Shown: in pieces, positions 38,303 to 49,144 of the stretch | Position numbering within the stretch: position 1 is the stretch's first letter | Layout of the letters: every line of letters begins with the position of its first letter | Origin: Aliidiomarina sp. B3213 | Lineage (GTDB): Bacteria; Pseudomonadota; Gammaproteobacteria; Enterobacterales; Alteromonadaceae | Length of the DNA stretch: 64,000 bases | Assembly: GCF_003290085.1 (NCBI RefSeq) | Contig: NZ_QMKJ01000001.1 | Location: 744,001 to 808,000, forward strand | Direction: 5' to 3' | Translations under genes and position numbers: made by a program | Notes under the pieces: generated by a model | What the model was told of the DNA's origin: nothing | Databases searched by the model: none | What the model saw: the letters and a program-made list of their open reading frames with translations, nothing else

Positions 38303-39259
38303 TTAGCAGTAACCAAAATTCATAAGTTTTTGATATCGCTTCTCGAGCAGCTCTTGCTTTGAAGACTCTTTTAATGACGTTAAGTCTTCGCGCAATTGGC
38401 GCTTTACCCGCATCGCCATTTCTTCATGGTCTCGATGAGCTCCGCCGACGGGTTCTTCAATAATAGCGTCAACCAAACCAAGCTCTAACGAACGTTGTGC
38501 TGTAACACCCATAGCTTCAGCGGCAAGCTCAGCTTTCGTTGCGCTTTTCCAAAGGATAGATGCACAACCTTCAGGAGAAATAACTGAATAAGTACTGTAT
38601 TGCAGCATGTTCACGCGGTCGCCCACACCGATAGCTAAAGCACCTCCAGAACCACCTTCACCGATTACCGTACAAACAGTAGGAACAGTAAGCCTCGACA
38701 TAATCTTCAAGTTTCGCGCAATAGCCTCACTTTGGCCTCGTTCTTCAGCGCCAATACCTGGATAGGCTCCCGGAGTATCGATAAAGGTGACTACAGGCAT
38801 GTTGAAGCGCTCCGCCATTTCCATAAGACGCATGGCTTTTCGATAGCCCTCTGGTTTTGGCATACCGAAATTACGTTTCACTTTTTCTTTCGTTTCACGC
38901 CCTTTCTGTTGACCAATCACCATCACTGGAGAGTCGTCTAAACGAGCAACACCACCCACAATAGCTTTGTCGTCAGCATATGCGCGGTCACCGGCAAGCT
39001 CATCAAAGTCAGTGAAAATATGTTTAATGTAGTCTTGGGTATATGGACGCAATGGATGACGAGCCAGTTGCGCCACCTGCCACGCCGACAAATTAGAGAA
39101 AATTTTCTTCACTAATTCACCGCGTTTCTTTTTCAGCTGTTTAACTTCCGACTCTAAATCGATATCCAAGCCGCCTTTTGCGCCTACGGCTTGAAGTTCA
39201 TCAATTTGCGCTTGCAACTCTGCAATAGGCTGCTCAAATTCCAAAAAATTCTGATTCAT
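38303..39259 (-). CDS. accA: Acetyl-CoA carboxylase carboxyltransferase alpha subunit
   Basis: AccA works with AccD to transfer carboxyl from biotin to acetyl-CoA in fatty-acid synthesis. The 318 residues match E. coli (319). The protein shows the N-terminal coiled coil ([13 protein letters not shown]), [29 protein letters not shown], the oxyanion glycines [17 protein letters not shown] and the C-terminal RRVK-type basic end. It lies 15 bases past dnaE and abuts tilS, the conserved gammaproteobacterial order. Confidence 0.97.
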   Translation of the reverse strand: MNQNFLEFEQPIAELQAQIDELQAVGAKGGLDIDLESEVKQLKKKRGELVKKIFSNLSAWQVAQLARHPLRPYTQDYIKHIFTDFDELAGDRAYADDKAIVGGVARLDDSPVMVIGQQKGRETKEKVKRNFGMPKPEGYRKAMRLMEMAERFNMPVVTFIDTPGAYPGIGAEERGQSEAIARNLKIMSRLTVPTVCTVIGEGGSGGALAIGVGDRVNMLQYSTYSVISPEGCASILWKSATKAELAAEAMGVTAQRSLELGLVDAIIEEPVGGAHRDHEEMAMRVKRQLREDLTSLKESSKQELLEKRYQKLMNFGYC

Positions 39260-39274
39260 GCTTACGCTTTCCGC

Positions 39275-42200
39275 CTAAGATTCAAATTCAAATTGTACGT
39301 TCTGCTCGCCTACTAATAGGCTTAACTCGTAAACCACATCGTCTAGTGGCTCAATATACCAATTAGGCCCTACCTGATAGCTGCCAACAGCACCTTCAAT
39401 GCTACAATGCATAAGAACTGGGCAAGTACCTCGCGGTGCATTCTTTATCGCTTTCAATAAACGGTCGACCCGTGTTTCATTCGGTCGTTTGCGATCTTCA
39501 GAAACCTCGTCACAGTCTAACGAGATTGCCAACCGTTTGACAAACTGTGCTCGTGCTTGTTCTATCGTAAGAACTTCATTGGCGGTCATTGTATTCGTGC
39601 TATTGAAATGATCAAAGCCGACCTCTCCGCGCATCCATATAACCGCGTCCTTTTGCAACAAAGCTTCACACGCTTCAAATGCTTCACTAAACAGCTTTAC
39701 ATCGATTCGCGCGGACTTGTCATCTAAGGTCACAAGCCCCCAACGCTGACCTTTCTTATTCACCATCGCTCGTACATCAAGAACTAAGCCTGCGACAGCA
39801 ACTTGGTCACCCTTTCGCGCGTCTGCAATGTCCTTTAGCTTCAATTGAGTATAGTACTTCAGCTCAGACACATAACGATTAATCGGGTGTCCGGTTAAAT
39901 AAAGCCCCAAGGTTTCACGTTCACCGTCTAACCATACTGACTCCTGCCAACGCGGTACTTCATCAAAGTTACCACCTTTAGCTTCGTTGTCGGCGCTATC
40001 ATCAGACATCCCAAATAGGTCTGCTTGTCCTACAGCAGCAGCTTGCGCTTCCTGATCAGCTTGACGCATGGCTTTTTCAAGGTTTGCCATAAGCGCAGCA
40101 CGATGTGGCCCTAAATTATCCAGCGCACCCGCCTTTATAAGTCGCTCCATAACTCGGCGATTAAGTTTCTTAAGGTCCACACGACGGCAAAAATCAAATA
40201 AGTCTACGAAAGGCCCGCCTTCGGTACGAGAAGCTATAATACTCTCGATCGGGCCTTCACCCACCCCTTTAATAGCGCCGATGCCGTAAACTACTTGCTG
40301 CTCTTCATTAACGCTAAACTTGTATTTGCCTGCATTAACGTCTGGTGGCAGTATTTTTATGCCCATGCGGTCACATTCATCCACCAGGGTAACTATTTTG
40401 TCCGTGTTATCCATATCAGCAGACATAACCGCAGCCATATATTCTGCCGGGAAATGCACCTTCATCCACAACGTTTGGTAAGCCACCAACGCATATGCTG
40501 CAGAGTGCGATTTGTTGAACCCGTAACCAGCAAACTTTTCTACTAAGTCGAATATTTTTATCGCAAGCTCGGGGTCTATATTGTTATTTGCAGCACCACT
40601 TTGAAACACTTCACGCTGCTTTGCCATTTCTTCTGGCTTTTTCTTACCCATGGCTCGGCGTAATAGGTCGGCCCCCCCCAGAGTGTACCCAGCCATTTCC
40701 TGCGCAATCTGCATAACTTGCTCTTGATACAAAATAACGCCATAGGTCGGCTGTAGAATTGGCTCTAGGCATTTGTGTTGCCAAGTCTTGTCGGGATAAG
40801 AAATCTCTTCGCGCCCGTGCTTTCGGTCAATAAAGTTGTCGACCATGCCTGACTGCAATGGCCCAGGACGGAATAGAGCAACCAATGCGATAATATCTTC
40901 AAAAATGTCTGGCAGCAGACGTTTAATAAGCTCTTTCATGCCGCGAGATTCAAGCTGAAATACAGCGGTTGTCTCTCCGCGTTTCAGAACGTCGTAACAA
41001 CGAGAGTCATTTAAAGGTATGGACTCTATATTGATTGCCTTTTTACCTTCTCGCTGTAAACGCTCATTGGCCATATCCACAGCCCATTGAATAATGGTTA
41101 GCGTTCTTAAACCGAGGAAGTCAAACTTAACCAAACCTGCTGTTTCAACATCGTTCTTATCAAATTGGGTAACTGGATAATTCCCTTCCTCATCGCAATA
41201 AAGCGGCGAGAAGTCAGTTATTGTTGTCGGAGATATAACTACGCCACCCGCGTGTTTACCAGCGTTCCGAGTTACCCCTTCTAACCTTCGCGCCATATCG
41301 ATCACTTCGCGAACTTCATCGTCAGAGTCGTATAGCTGGGGTAACCGCGGTTCTTCTTCAAATGCGCCCTCAAGAGTCATTCCCGGAGTGCCGGGAATAA
41401 GCTTGGAAATTCGATCCACGAAACCATAAGGGTGTCCTAACACCCTACCCACGTCGCGCACTACTGCTTTTGCTGCCATGGTTCCGAAAGTAATGATTTG
41501 CGAAACTGCGTCTCGACCATAGAGTTCTGCTACGTGCTCGATAACTTCATCACGGCGGTCCATACAAAAGTCGACGTCGAAGTCGGGCATGGAAACCCGC
41601 TCTGGGTTTAGAAATCTCTCGAATAGTAGTTCGAACTCAAGTGGGTCTAAATCTGTAATTTTAAGCGCATAAGCGACCAGAGATCCTGCTCCTGAACCAC
41701 GACCCGGCCCTACTGGAATCCCTTCGTCTTTACTCCACTGAATAAACTCCATCACGATAAGGAAGTAACCAGGAAATCCCATGCTATTGATTACATCTAA
41801 TTCAATTTTCAACCTTTCGTCATAAGGAGGTCTTTTTTCTGCTCTTTCAGCCTCGTCAGGAAATAGTTGTCTGAGTCGATCTTCTAATCCTTCCTCTGAT
41901 TTTTTCACTAAAAAGTCAGGTTCAGACATACCCTCTGTGGGAAACTGAGGCAGGAAGTACTCATTTAATCGAATTTCTAAGTTACAACGCTTCGCAATCT
42001 CCAGCGTATTTTCGATAGCTTCTGGAAGGTCAGAGAACAATTCCACCATTTCTTCAGCGGAACGCAAATACTGCTGCTCCGTATACTTTTTGGGTCTGCG
42101 TGGATCAGCTAACGTATACCCATCATGGATAGCTACACGAATCTCATGCGCATCGAAGTCCGAACTATTAATAAACGCAACATCGTTAGTTGCCACTACC

Positions 42201-42784
42201 GGTAAGTTAAATTCGGCAGCGATGTCTACTGCGCCATTAACGCACTCGGTTTCACCAGGTCTTCCGGTGCGTGTTAACTCGAGATAATAACGGTCAGGAA
42301 AATAGGTCTGATAAAACGATATTGAGCGCTGCAACGCTTCCCTATTACGTTTCAGAATAGCTTGTCCAACGTCACCGAATTGAGCGCCAGACAAAATAAT
42401 TAGCCCTTCGTTGTATCTACTCAACCATTCTTGGTCGACACAAGGGTAGCCCAAGCGATGTCCTTTTAAATAAGCCTCTGAAATAAGAATTTTCAGGTTT
42501 TTGTAGCCTTCGTCGTTCATCACCAATGCAGTGATACGCAAAGCTTCATCTGGCCAGTCGTCAAAAATAACCCGAAGATCAGCGCCTACGATTGGTTTAA
42601 TGCCTGCACTTCGAGCATTCTGGTAATAGCGCACAAGTCCACATAAATTCATCTCATCGGTTATAGCCATGGCCGGCATGTTTGCTTTCGCAACTTCAGC
42701 GCAAAGCGGTTTTACTTTCTGCAAACCGTCTCGCATCGAGAAGTCACTGTGAATATGTAGATGTACAAAAGGAGATGTTTTCAT
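39275..42784 (-). CDS. dnaE: DNA polymerase III alpha subunit
   Basis: DnaE is the replicative polymerase. The 1169 residues are close to E. coli (1160). Features in order are an N-terminal PHP domain ([15 protein letters not shown]), the polymerase core with catalytic Asp residues in [16 protein letters not shown], palm and thumb segments ([24 protein letters not shown]), the beta-binding and HhH region, and a C-terminal OB fold ([23 protein letters not shown]). It heads the dnaE-accA-tilS unit and is divergent from the PAS-GGDEF gene across 184 bases in which I see no firm promoter. Confidence 0.98.
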   Translation of the reverse strand: MKTSPFVHLHIHSDFSMRDGLQKVKPLCAEVAKANMPAMAITDEMNLCGLVRYYQNARSAGIKPIVGADLRVIFDDWPDEALRITALVMNDEGYKNLKILISEAYLKGHRLGYPCVDQEWLSRYNEGLIILSGAQFGDVGQAILKRNREALQRSISFYQTYFPDRYYLELTRTGRPGETECVNGAVDIAAEFNLPVVATNDVAFINSSDFDAHEIRVAIHDGYTLADPRRPKKYTEQQYLRSAEEMVELFSDLPEAIENTLEIAKRCNLEIRLNEYFLPQFPTEGMSEPDFLVKKSEEGLEDRLRQLFPDEAERAEKRPPYDERLKIELDVINSMGFPGYFLIVMEFIQWSKDEGIPVGPGRGSGAGSLVAYALKITDLDPLEFELLFERFLNPERVSMPDFDVDFCMDRRDEVIEHVAELYGRDAVSQIITFGTMAAKAVVRDVGRVLGHPYGFVDRISKLIPGTPGMTLEGAFEEEPRLPQLYDSDDEVREVIDMARRLEGVTRNAGKHAGGVVISPTTITDFSPLYCDEEGNYPVTQFDKNDVETAGLVKFDFLGLRTLTIIQWAVDMANERLQREGKKAINIESIPLNDSRCYDVLKRGETTAVFQLESRGMKELIKRLLPDIFEDIIALVALFRPGPLQSGMVDNFIDRKHGREEISYPDKTWQHKCLEPILQPTYGVILYQEQVMQIAQEMAGYTLGGADLLRRAMGKKKPEEMAKQREVFQSGAANNNIDPELAIKIFDLVEKFAGYGFNKSHSAAYALVAYQTLWMKVHFPAEYMAAVMSADMDNTDKIVTLVDECDRMGIKILPPDVNAGKYKFSVNEEQQVVYGIGAIKGVGEGPIESIIASRTEGGPFVDLFDFCRRVDLKKLNRRVMERLIKAGALDNLGPHRAALMANLEKAMRQADQEAQAAAVGQADLFGMSDDSADNEAKGGNFDEVPRWQESVWLDGERETLGLYLTGHPINRYVSELKYYTQLKLKDIADARKGDQVAVAGLVLDVRAMVNKKGQRWGLVTLDDKSARIDVKLFSEAFEACEALLQKDAVIWMRGEVGFDHFNSTNTMTANEVLTIEQARAQFVKRLAISLDCDEVSEDRKRPNETRVDRLLKAIKNAPRGTCPVLMHCSIEGAVGSYQVGPNWYIEPLDDVVYELSLLVGEQNVQFEFES

Positions 42785-42968
42785 TTGATTTTTATAGTTA
42801 TAAACCGATAAGCATTTAGGGCCTGTTACAACACACCCATGGCTGTTTGAAATCTAAAAATAAGTTCACTATTGTGCCTCAAGTTGCAGGTTCGTAAAAG
42901 CAAACAATAGAAATTCATGCTACACATAAATAGGTCAAGGTCCTAAGAAGCAGTTGCCGGAATAAAAT

Positions 42969-45044
42969 ATGCAAAACACGGACAAGTCTCATCTTACAGA
43001 GCACAGCTCTCGTTTAACTCAAAGTGCTAACGCTACAGTGCTCTACACCATGTATGTTGACGAGAAAGAGCCTGTAGCCGACTGGGTGAGTGAAAATATT
43101 AAGGACATCACCGGTTACAACGAGCAAACCGTACTAAAAAAAGGCTGGTGGAGTGAGCAAATACACCCCGACGATAGACAAGTGGAGAGCCAAGCCAACG
43201 AAGCCCTGCTCACTCAAGGTTATCTAATTTACGAATATCGCTGGAAATTCGCAGATGGAACTTATCACTGGATACGTGACGAGATGCGCATTATTCAGGA
43301 TGAGAACTCAAAGACTACGCGTGTGTATGGGGTTTGGCGCGACATTACCTCAGAAATGGAAGCTCAGCAAAAATTAGAAGAACAAGAGGAACGGCTTCGC
43401 TTCACACTACAAGCGACAGGGGACGGTTTATGGGACTGGAACATAAAAACCAATGAAATATATTGGAGCGCCACCAATTACGACATGCTGGGAATGAAAC
43501 GTAGTGAGTTTCCATTCATTTCTTACAGCAAATGGCAGTCTATAGTTCACCCAGACGATTTAAAAAGAACCGAGGCACTCATTAGAGAAGCTCTTAAAAT
43601 TGACGGAGATAAACTAGACACCGAGTTTCGGTTTTACCATGCGGACGATTACTGGCTTTGGATAGCCTGCCGTGGTCAAGTTGTAGAGTGGGATGAAGAT
43701 GGAAACCCCGCGCGGATGCTCGGTCTCCATACCGACATTTCTGAGAGAAAAGAGTGGGAGTACGCACTGAAAGAGCGCGAAAAGTTGCTCAACCAAATTA
43801 CTAAGCAAGTTCCTGGTATGCTCTATCAATTCGTGAAAGAACCTGATGGGCACATGTACTTCCCCTTCTCCTCTGCACATATTAAAGATATTTATGGGGT
43901 ATCTCCTGAACAAGCCCGGGAAGACGCTTGGAACGCAGCAGCCCAGATTCACCCCGATGACTTAGATACAGTGTTAAACACTATCGATTTATCGGGTAAA
44001 CAACTCACCCTGTGGCGTCAAGAATACAGAGTTTTATTACCGGGGAAAGGTGAGCGCTGGGTAAGGGGTGAAGCTAGACCAGAAAAGCAAACCTCGGGAA
44101 ATTTGGTTTGGCATGGTTACATCATGGACATTACCGATGAAAAAGAAGCCGAGAAAGACCTGAAAGTCGCCTCTAGCGTTTTCAAAAACACCCATGACGG
44201 AATTATGGTCACTAGTGTCGATGGCACCATTATTGAAATAAACCCTACATTCACTCGAATCACAGGCTATAGCCGTGATGAAATTATTGGGCAACAACCG
44301 AGTATCTTATCCTCTGGTAAGCATGAAAAAGCATTCTACACCGATATGTGGCAAAGCCTACTTCATGACGGTTTATGGCAAGGTGAAGTTTGGAATCGTC
44401 GGAAGAATGGGAGCATATATTGTGAGAGAAAAACGATCTCGGCGGTGTATGACGATCTCGGAAACATCGAACAGTTTGTGGGTATTTTTAGTGACGTAAC
44501 ACTGCTAAAACAGCAACAAGAACGCTTAGAGCAACTCGCTCACTACGATCCACTCACTAACTTACCCAATAGAACCTTGCTCAACGACAGGCTATACATG
44601 GCGGTTGAAGCAGCTAAACGCAGCGGCAATACACTTACCCTTGTCTACGTTGATCTGGACGATTTCAAGCCGGTAAATGACACTTATGGTCATGCAGCTG
44701 GTGACTATCTATTAGAAGTTGTTGCCAAACGGCTCAGCACGAGTGTTCGCAAAAGCGACACTGTCGCACGCATCGGTGGGGATGAGTTTATTGTGCTTCT
44801 CAATCATGAGTCTGACAACGCTTATCACCCTCTTATTGAAAGGCTTCAAAAGTACTTACAGCAACCAGTGAACATACAAGGTAACAAGGTGCGAGTTTCT
44901 TCAAGTATCGGTATGGCCAACTTCCCTGACGATGCACAAGACCCAGAACTATTGATTCGATACGCAGACAGAGCCATGTATGCCGCAAAACAATCGGGCA
45001 AAAACAAAGCCATAGAATATAGTGAGCTTACAGAGGATTCGTAA
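42969..45044 (+). CDS. Multi-PAS diguanylate cyclase
   Basis: This 691-residue cytosolic signalling protein has four PAS domains (about 20-135, 145-262, 272-390 and 398-515) and then GGDEF (about 522-688). Examples are GDGLWDWNIKTNEIYWSA in PAS2 and NTHDGIMVTSVDGTIIEI in PAS4. GGDEF is intact at 603-607, and an inhibition site RKSD lies five residues before it. No EAL domain or transmembrane helix is present. The sensed signal is unknown. The stop is 2 bases from the 3' end of the first tRNA-Asp gene on the other strand. Confidence 0.93.
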   Translation: MQNTDKSHLTEHSSRLTQSANATVLYTMYVDEKEPVADWVSENIKDITGYNEQTVLKKGWWSEQIHPDDRQVESQANEALLTQGYLIYEYRWKFADGTYHWIRDEMRIIQDENSKTTRVYGVWRDITSEMEAQQKLEEQEERLRFTLQATGDGLWDWNIKTNEIYWSATNYDMLGMKRSEFPFISYSKWQSIVHPDDLKRTEALIREALKIDGDKLDTEFRFYHADDYWLWIACRGQVVEWDEDGNPARMLGLHTDISERKEWEYALKEREKLLNQITKQVPGMLYQFVKEPDGHMYFPFSSAHIKDIYGVSPEQAREDAWNAAAQIHPDDLDTVLNTIDLSGKQLTLWRQEYRVLLPGKGERWVRGEARPEKQTSGNLVWHGYIMDITDEKEAEKDLKVASSVFKNTHDGIMVTSVDGTIIEINPTFTRITGYSRDEIIGQQPSILSSGKHEKAFYTDMWQSLLHDGLWQGEVWNRRKNGSIYCERKTISAVYDDLGNIEQFVGIFSDVTLLKQQQERLEQLAHYDPLTNLPNRTLLNDRLYMAVEAAKRSGNTLTLVYVDLDDFKPVNDTYGHAAGDYLLEVVAKRLSTSVRKSDTVARIGGDEFIVLLNHESDNAYHPLIERLQKYLQQPVNIQGNKVRVSSSIGMANFPDDAQDPELLIRYADRAMYAAKQSGKNKAIEYSELTEDS

Positions 45045-45046
45045 AA

Positions 45047-45123
45047 TGGCGGAGCGGACGGGACTCGAACCCGCGACCCCCGGCGTGACAGGCCGGTATT
45101 CTAACCAACTGAACTACCGCTCC
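45047..45123 (-). tRNA. tRNA-Asp (GTC), copy 1
   Basis: The minus strand folds into a complete 77-base cloverleaf. The acceptor GGAGCGG pairs with CCGCTCC, the anticodon loop is CTGTCAC with GTC, the T arm contains GGTTCGAGTC, and CCA is encoded. It is the 3'-most of three copies that read alike base for base. Confidence 0.97.
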
Positions 45124-45143
45124 AACGGTAAGTCTTCCAGCAG

Positions 45144-45220
45144 TGGCGGAGCGGACGGGACTCGAACCCGCGACCCCCGGCGTGACAGGCCGGTATTCTA
45201 ACCAACTGAACTACCGCTCC
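45144..45220 (-). tRNA. tRNA-Asp (GTC), copy 2
   Basis: Same 77-base gene as the other two copies, CCA included, separated from copy 1 by 20 bases. The anticodon is GTC. Confidence 0.97.
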
Positions 45221-45262
45221 ACACTGGAATTTGCATCTAAGAGAGGAAAGCGAAAAAGTAAG

Positions 45263-45339
45263 TGGCGGAGCGGACGGGACTCGAACCCGCGACCCCCGGC
45301 GTGACAGGCCGGTATTCTAACCAACTGAACTACCGCTCC
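45263..45339 (-). tRNA. tRNA-Asp (GTC), copy 3 (promoter-proximal)
   Basis: Same 77-base gene, CCA included, 42 bases from copy 2. It is the first copy after the promoter at 45381-45409. A tRNA-Asp beside dnaQ is also present in E. coli (aspV), so the location is conserved. Confidence 0.97.
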
Positions 45340-45380
45340 ACGTTACTTGTGCTTTGAAGGTGTCCCTCAATGCGGCGAGG

Positions 45381-45409
45381 ATAATACGAGTAAGGGCATG
45401 GCTAGTCAA
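45381..45409 (-). promoter_or_regulatory. Strong promoter of the tRNA-Asp cluster
   Basis: TTGACT (45404-45409) and TATTAT (45381-45386) are spaced by 17 bases on the minus strand. The bases after the -10 are GC-rich (CCTCGCCGC), a discriminator typical of stringently controlled stable-RNA promoters. I see no hairpin terminator after the last tRNA. Confidence 0.88.
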
Positions 45410-45463
45410 CCCCTTTTTCTATAATCTCGTGCTAATTGATTATCTTTGCAGCGAATATCGAGA

Positions 45464-46855
45464 TTAAAGCTCTGTCATCTCGTCTTCTGCTCCTTTTTTA
45501 TCCTTCTTTTTCTTCTTCTTTTTTGCTGCTTTTAATTTCCGTTTACTTGCACTGGGACGAATTAAAATATAGATACTCCAGAGAGCTACAATCCCTAAAT
45601 TGATGCCAACCACCAATATAATTCGGTTCTGAACTTTTTGCCTTTCAGCTTCTATTTCCGCCAATTCTTGTTGGTGGATACGCTCTTGTTCGGCAGCTTC
45701 CGCAGCCGCAATTTCAGCTGCGGTAGGTCCTGGTGGCGCAGGCGGTTGAGCTCGAAAATCAAATGGAGGAATATTCAATTGGAACTCTCTACCATTAACA
45801 TCGGTAGCGCTTAAACGCATCACAACTTCGAAAACACCGAAGGTATAGCTTGGGATTTCCGCATAAAGCTCGTCGCCCTGCCTTGTGCTTAGGGCAATGT
45901 TCTCTGTTTCACCATTTGGAAAATCGACACGACCAGACACTACAATATCGTCTAAACGAACATATTCTTCATCCACTGTGAAAAACATGCGGTGAGGTTC
46001 ACCTTCCTCATCGGAAACTTCCATTCTAGGCCGTACTGGTACTTGTCGAACCATCATTACGTCGCCTTCCACAACTCGACGATGTAACGGTGTTTCTACA
46101 TAAAACGTAGGAATATACTCACCAGACGCAATATCTAACTCAAACTGCCCCGTGAAAGTTCCGTCTCGCGGCACAGCATCCATTCCCCTGCCATCATCTA
46201 AAAACTCTCCTACAGGCAAAGGCGGCTGCCCGAAGTTGTCATAGTTCGGGTTATTCGTGCTTTGCATCTTAATTTCCAGCTTTATCGCACTACGAAAGTC
46301 GAGCTGAGAAACAGGTTCACCGTTCTCGGTTAAATGCCCTTCTAGCCGCAAACGCTCACCCACAAAAACCAGTTCTGGGAAGTCTTCCGGATGCAACTGT
46401 ACGTCGGTATAGACCATTGCGCGACTGTTCGGCCTGATCATTCCCGTAGCTTGCCAAGGACCAGGCATGGGCTCTCGAATACGAATCATGTCAAAGTCAT
46501 GACCGCTGTGCCAAGTTACTTCTCCCTGCGGGTGACGAGAAGCATACCACTTACTGCCATCAGGGCGTGTGAGAACAACAGGTGCAGTGTCTGGGAGTCG
46601 AAAAAATACGAGAATTATTTCATCAACTTCGTAGTCTATACGGAAGCGGTCGTTTTCTAATGGGAGTTGTTGGCGAGGCTCTTGTTCTAACAGCGTGAAC
46701 GCCCGTCTTGGGTCGTTCTCATTCATCTCGTCTGATTGTGCATTTACAGGGAAAGCGCCTAAAAAAGCACAACAAAACACCAAAGCTAAGCCATTAACGG
46801 CAGCTTTGGTAAGTTCTTTTACTCTGAAACTGATTCTATTTGTGACCAAATGCAT
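45464..46855 (-). CDS. TIGR03503-like exported protein with C-terminal anchor
   Basis: This 463-residue protein matches the TIGR03503 type found in Vibrio and Shewanella relatives; no function is known. It has an N-terminal signal (NGLALVFCCAFLGAFPVNA), a beta-rich periplasmic part (about 40-385), then a helical linker (AAEIAAAEAAEQERIHQQEL), one transmembrane helix (IILVVGINLGIVALWSIYIL) and a very basic tail of eight or more lysines. The ATG at 46855 lies inside dnaQ and overlaps it by 37 bases; no later start codon precedes the signal peptide, so the overlap looks real. Confidence 0.78.
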   Translation of the reverse strand: MHLVTNRISFRVKELTKAAVNGLALVFCCAFLGAFPVNAQSDEMNENDPRRAFTLLEQEPRQQLPLENDRFRIDYEVDEIILVFFRLPDTAPVVLTRPDGSKWYASRHPQGEVTWHSGHDFDMIRIREPMPGPWQATGMIRPNSRAMVYTDVQLHPEDFPELVFVGERLRLEGHLTENGEPVSQLDFRSAIKLEIKMQSTNNPNYDNFGQPPLPVGEFLDDGRGMDAVPRDGTFTGQFELDIASGEYIPTFYVETPLHRRVVEGDVMMVRQVPVRPRMEVSDEEGEPHRMFFTVDEEYVRLDDIVVSGRVDFPNGETENIALSTRQGDELYAEIPSYTFGVFEVVMRLSATDVNGREFQLNIPPFDFRAQPPAPPGPTAAEIAAAEAAEQERIHQQELAEIEAERQKVQNRIILVVGINLGIVALWSIYILIRPSASKRKLKAAKKKKKKKDKKGAEDEMTEL

Positions 46856-47559
46856 TCTCCATTTTTGGCCAAGCCTTCGAGGTATTCTTGATGTCTTTTA
46901 TCTTCTTCGGCAGAAGCACGTAAAACCTTTAATTTCGGGCGGTTAGAATCTAGCTTCACTATCGCTTGTGCATCATCAGAATCTGATTCACTTTGTGCAC
47001 CTTGAAACCCTAGTTTACGTTGTCCTCCTGTAAGAAAAAGATAAACTTCAGCTAGAATTTCCGCATCGAGTAAAGCGCCGTGCAAGGTACGGTGAGAGTT
47101 GTCGATGTCATATCGCTTACACAGAGCATCTAGACTGGCTCGTTGCCCTGGGAATTGCTTTCTGGCAAATACCAAAGTATCGAACACGGTAGAGAAGTCA
47201 GCAATTTCACCTGGAGCAGGGCTTAATAGCGAAAACTCATGATCTAAGAAGCCTACATCGAACGGGGCATTGTGAATAACAAGTTCCGCCCCTTTTATAA
47301 ATTCAATAAAATCAGAGGCAACCTGAGCAAATACAGGTTTATCTTCCAAAAACTCATTCGTGATACCGTGAACGTTAATTGCTTCTTGCTCAACAACTCG
47401 TTCAGGGTTGATATAAACGTGGAAGTGATTACCCGTTAACTTCCGGTCAATCATCTCAACACAGCCAATTTCAATAATGCGGTGGCCGTCTTTTGGGTTT
47501 ATACCCGTAGTTTCGGTGTCCAGAATAATTTGCCGGCTTGGGCTTTCGAATTGAGTCAT
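46819..47559 (-). CDS. dnaQ: DNA polymerase III epsilon subunit (proofreading exonuclease)
   Basis: DnaQ removes mispaired 3' ends for DnaE. The DEDDh exonuclease residues are Asp14 and Glu16 (LDTETTG), the Asp in HNAPFDVGFLDHEF, and the His and Asp in HRTLHGALLDAEIL. The length is 246 (E. coli 243). It is divergent from rnhA across 38 bases, as in E. coli. The 3' end overlaps the TIGR03503-like gene by 37 bases. Confidence 0.97.
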   Translation of the reverse strand: MTQFESPSRQIILDTETTGINPKDGHRIIEIGCVEMIDRKLTGNHFHVYINPERVVEQEAINVHGITNEFLEDKPVFAQVASDFIEFIKGAELVIHNAPFDVGFLDHEFSLLSPAPGEIADFSTVFDTLVFARKQFPGQRASLDALCKRYDIDNSHRTLHGALLDAEILAEVYLFLTGGQRKLGFQGAQSESDSDDAQAIVKLDSNRPKLKVLRASAEEDKRHQEYLEGLAKNGECIWSQIESVSE

Positions 47560-47597
47560 CTGATTTCGCCAAGTATACTCTTCACAAATAATAATGA

Positions 47598-48125
47598 ATG
47601 GTATCAGCTTCCATGGGTCAGGAAAAAGAATTCGGGAAAAAAGAAGTCGCTATATATACAGATGGCTCTTGCTTAGGTAATCCTGGCCCCGGTGGTTATG
47701 GCGCAATTTTAGTATACGGCAAACACCGCAAGGAACTCAGCGCAGGGTTTCATTTAACCACCAACAACCGCATGGAGCTTCTCGCGGCAATAGTTGCGTT
47801 AGAAACGCTTACAAGAAGTTGTCATATAGAGTTATGGACCGACAGCGAATATGTTCGCCAAGGTATTACTCAATGGATACATGGTTGGAAGAAAAAGGGT
47901 TGGAAAAACAGCCAGAAGAAACCTGTAAAAAATGCAGATTTATGGCAGCGTTTAGACAAAGCGACTGAACGCCACCATATTTCATGGCACTGGGTGAAAG
48001 GTCATTCAGGGCACCCTGAAAATGAAAGGTGCGACGAACTAGCCCGAATTGCAGCGGGAAAACCTACCCAAGAAGATCAAGGTATGACAACCGACTCACC
48101 GGCAGTAACGCCAGATAATACTTGA
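47598..48125 (+). CDS. rnhA: Ribonuclease HI
   Basis: RnhA degrades RNA in RNA/DNA hybrids. The catalytic residues are Asp22 (YTDGSCLG), Glu60 (NNRMELLA), Asp82 (WTDSEYV) and Asp146 (ERCDELAR), with the handle region [16 protein letters not shown] start at the ATG at 47613 (MGQEKEF) would shorten it by five residues; neither has a clear ribosome-binding site. The core ends like E. coli (PTQEDQG), but the protein continues for about 14 residues where E. coli has five. The last 49 bases overlap the adaptor gene on the other strand. Confidence 0.95.
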   Translation: MVSASMGQEKEFGKKEVAIYTDGSCLGNPGPGGYGAILVYGKHRKELSAGFHLTTNNRMELLAAIVALETLTRSCHIELWTDSEYVRQGITQWIHGWKKKGWKNSQKKPVKNADLWQRLDKATERHHISWHWVKGHSGHPENERCDELARIAAGKPTQEDQGMTTDSPAVTPDNT

Positions 48126-49132
48126 ACATACTCACCCGACTCCCTCTGGAACTCCTCGCCAAGCTTCACTATTCGGCGCTCGGTTCGACCGTCGCTAAAT
48201 ACGTCGAGGTAGTCTAACTGTCCAATGGTTAAAACATAGGCTTTTGGCACCCAAAGTTGCTCACTCATTTGGTTGACGACGCTGATTTGCCCATACATCC
48301 CCGGGTATAACCCTGCGGTATCTGCTAACTCCAACTTCACGGTAAAGCTTCGTGAGCCTGGGTCGGCTGCCGGTTCAATCTCGGTTACTACGGCACGCAT
48401 TGACGCGTCGATAGCCGTCAGGTCAGCAGTTAACGTATCACCAAGCTGTAACTCACTTAAGATTGACTCACTTACGTGAACTTCTAACCGCAAGCTAGTT
48501 GGCGCATACATACTTACTAAGCGCATTCCAGGAGTTGCGATATCACCGGTATACACGCTCCGCTCACTAATGATGCCACTATAAGGTGCGGTAATAACAC
48601 TAAAGCTCTCGCTCGTTTGGGCTTCACTCAAAGCTTCTCTCGCGCCGTTTAGCTCTGCTTCAGAAGTATCTTTCGATGCCCTTGCCTCATCTAAAGCAGC
48701 CTGCGGAAGTAAGCGTTCAGCCACTAAAGCCTCTACACGCTGGAAGCTTGTTCGCGCTTCATTTACACGAGCCTGAGCAGCAGCTAAAGCTTGTTGCTGT
48801 TGACGCACTCGGGCACTTAGGTCGTCATTCTCGAGCCTTAGCAATACATCTCCAGCTTGCACTGAGTCTCCCGCGTTCACCAAAACTTCGGCCACGCGCG
48901 CGGTAATACGCGAAGACAAGGACGAAGTTTGACGAGGGTAAACCTGACCACTGAAATAACGATATTCAGGAGAGGTTGTAAGCGTTAAACGCATTGTTTC
49001 AGGTGCCTCAGTGCGCTGCTCCGCCAAATTTGTCGAGTCAACTTTTGGCACCCACATTCCAGCGAGAATAGAAAATACAATCAAAAGAGCGACCACCGAC
49101 GCGACAATAGATATTAGTTTCGTTCTAGTCAT
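48077..49132 (-). CDS. RND efflux periplasmic adaptor (accessory block)
   Basis: This 351-residue HlyD-type adaptor has an N-terminal anchor helix ([21 protein letters not shown]), a short first beta segment, the lipoyl half-motif [20 protein letters not shown], an alpha-hairpin ([20 protein letters not shown]...[15 protein letters not shown]) and the second half [23 protein letters not shown] precedes the ATG. It is 12 bases past the permease stop and last in the regulator-controlled set. The end overlaps rnhA in antisense, which marks the junction of the accessory block. Confidence 0.9.
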   Translation of the reverse strand: MTRTKLISIVASVVALLIVFSILAGMWVPKVDSTNLAEQRTEAPETMRLTLTTSPEYRYFSGQVYPRQTSSLSSRITARVAEVLVNAGDSVQAGDVLLRLENDDLSARVRQQQQALAAAQARVNEARTSFQRVEALVAERLLPQAALDEARASKDTSEAELNGAREALSEAQTSESFSVITAPYSGIISERSVYTGDIATPGMRLVSMYAPTSLRLEVHVSESILSELQLGDTLTADLTAIDASMRAVVTEIEPAADPGSRSFTVKLELADTAGLYPGMYGQISVVNQMSEQLWVPKAYVLTIGQLDYLDVFSDGRTERRIVKLGEEFQRESGEYVQVLSGVTAGESVVIP

Positions 49133-49144
49133 TTTCTTTCTCCT

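Noticed and set aside
45047-45339. Three evenly repeated units that resemble a short repeat array
   Set aside because: Each unit is a complete tRNA-Asp with CCA, so it is a tRNA cluster and not CRISPR.
45047-45339. tRNA-Asp cluster as an integration site for the accessory block
   Set aside because: The block lies more than 2.5 kb away behind dnaQ and rnhA; no integrase or partial tRNA copy is present.
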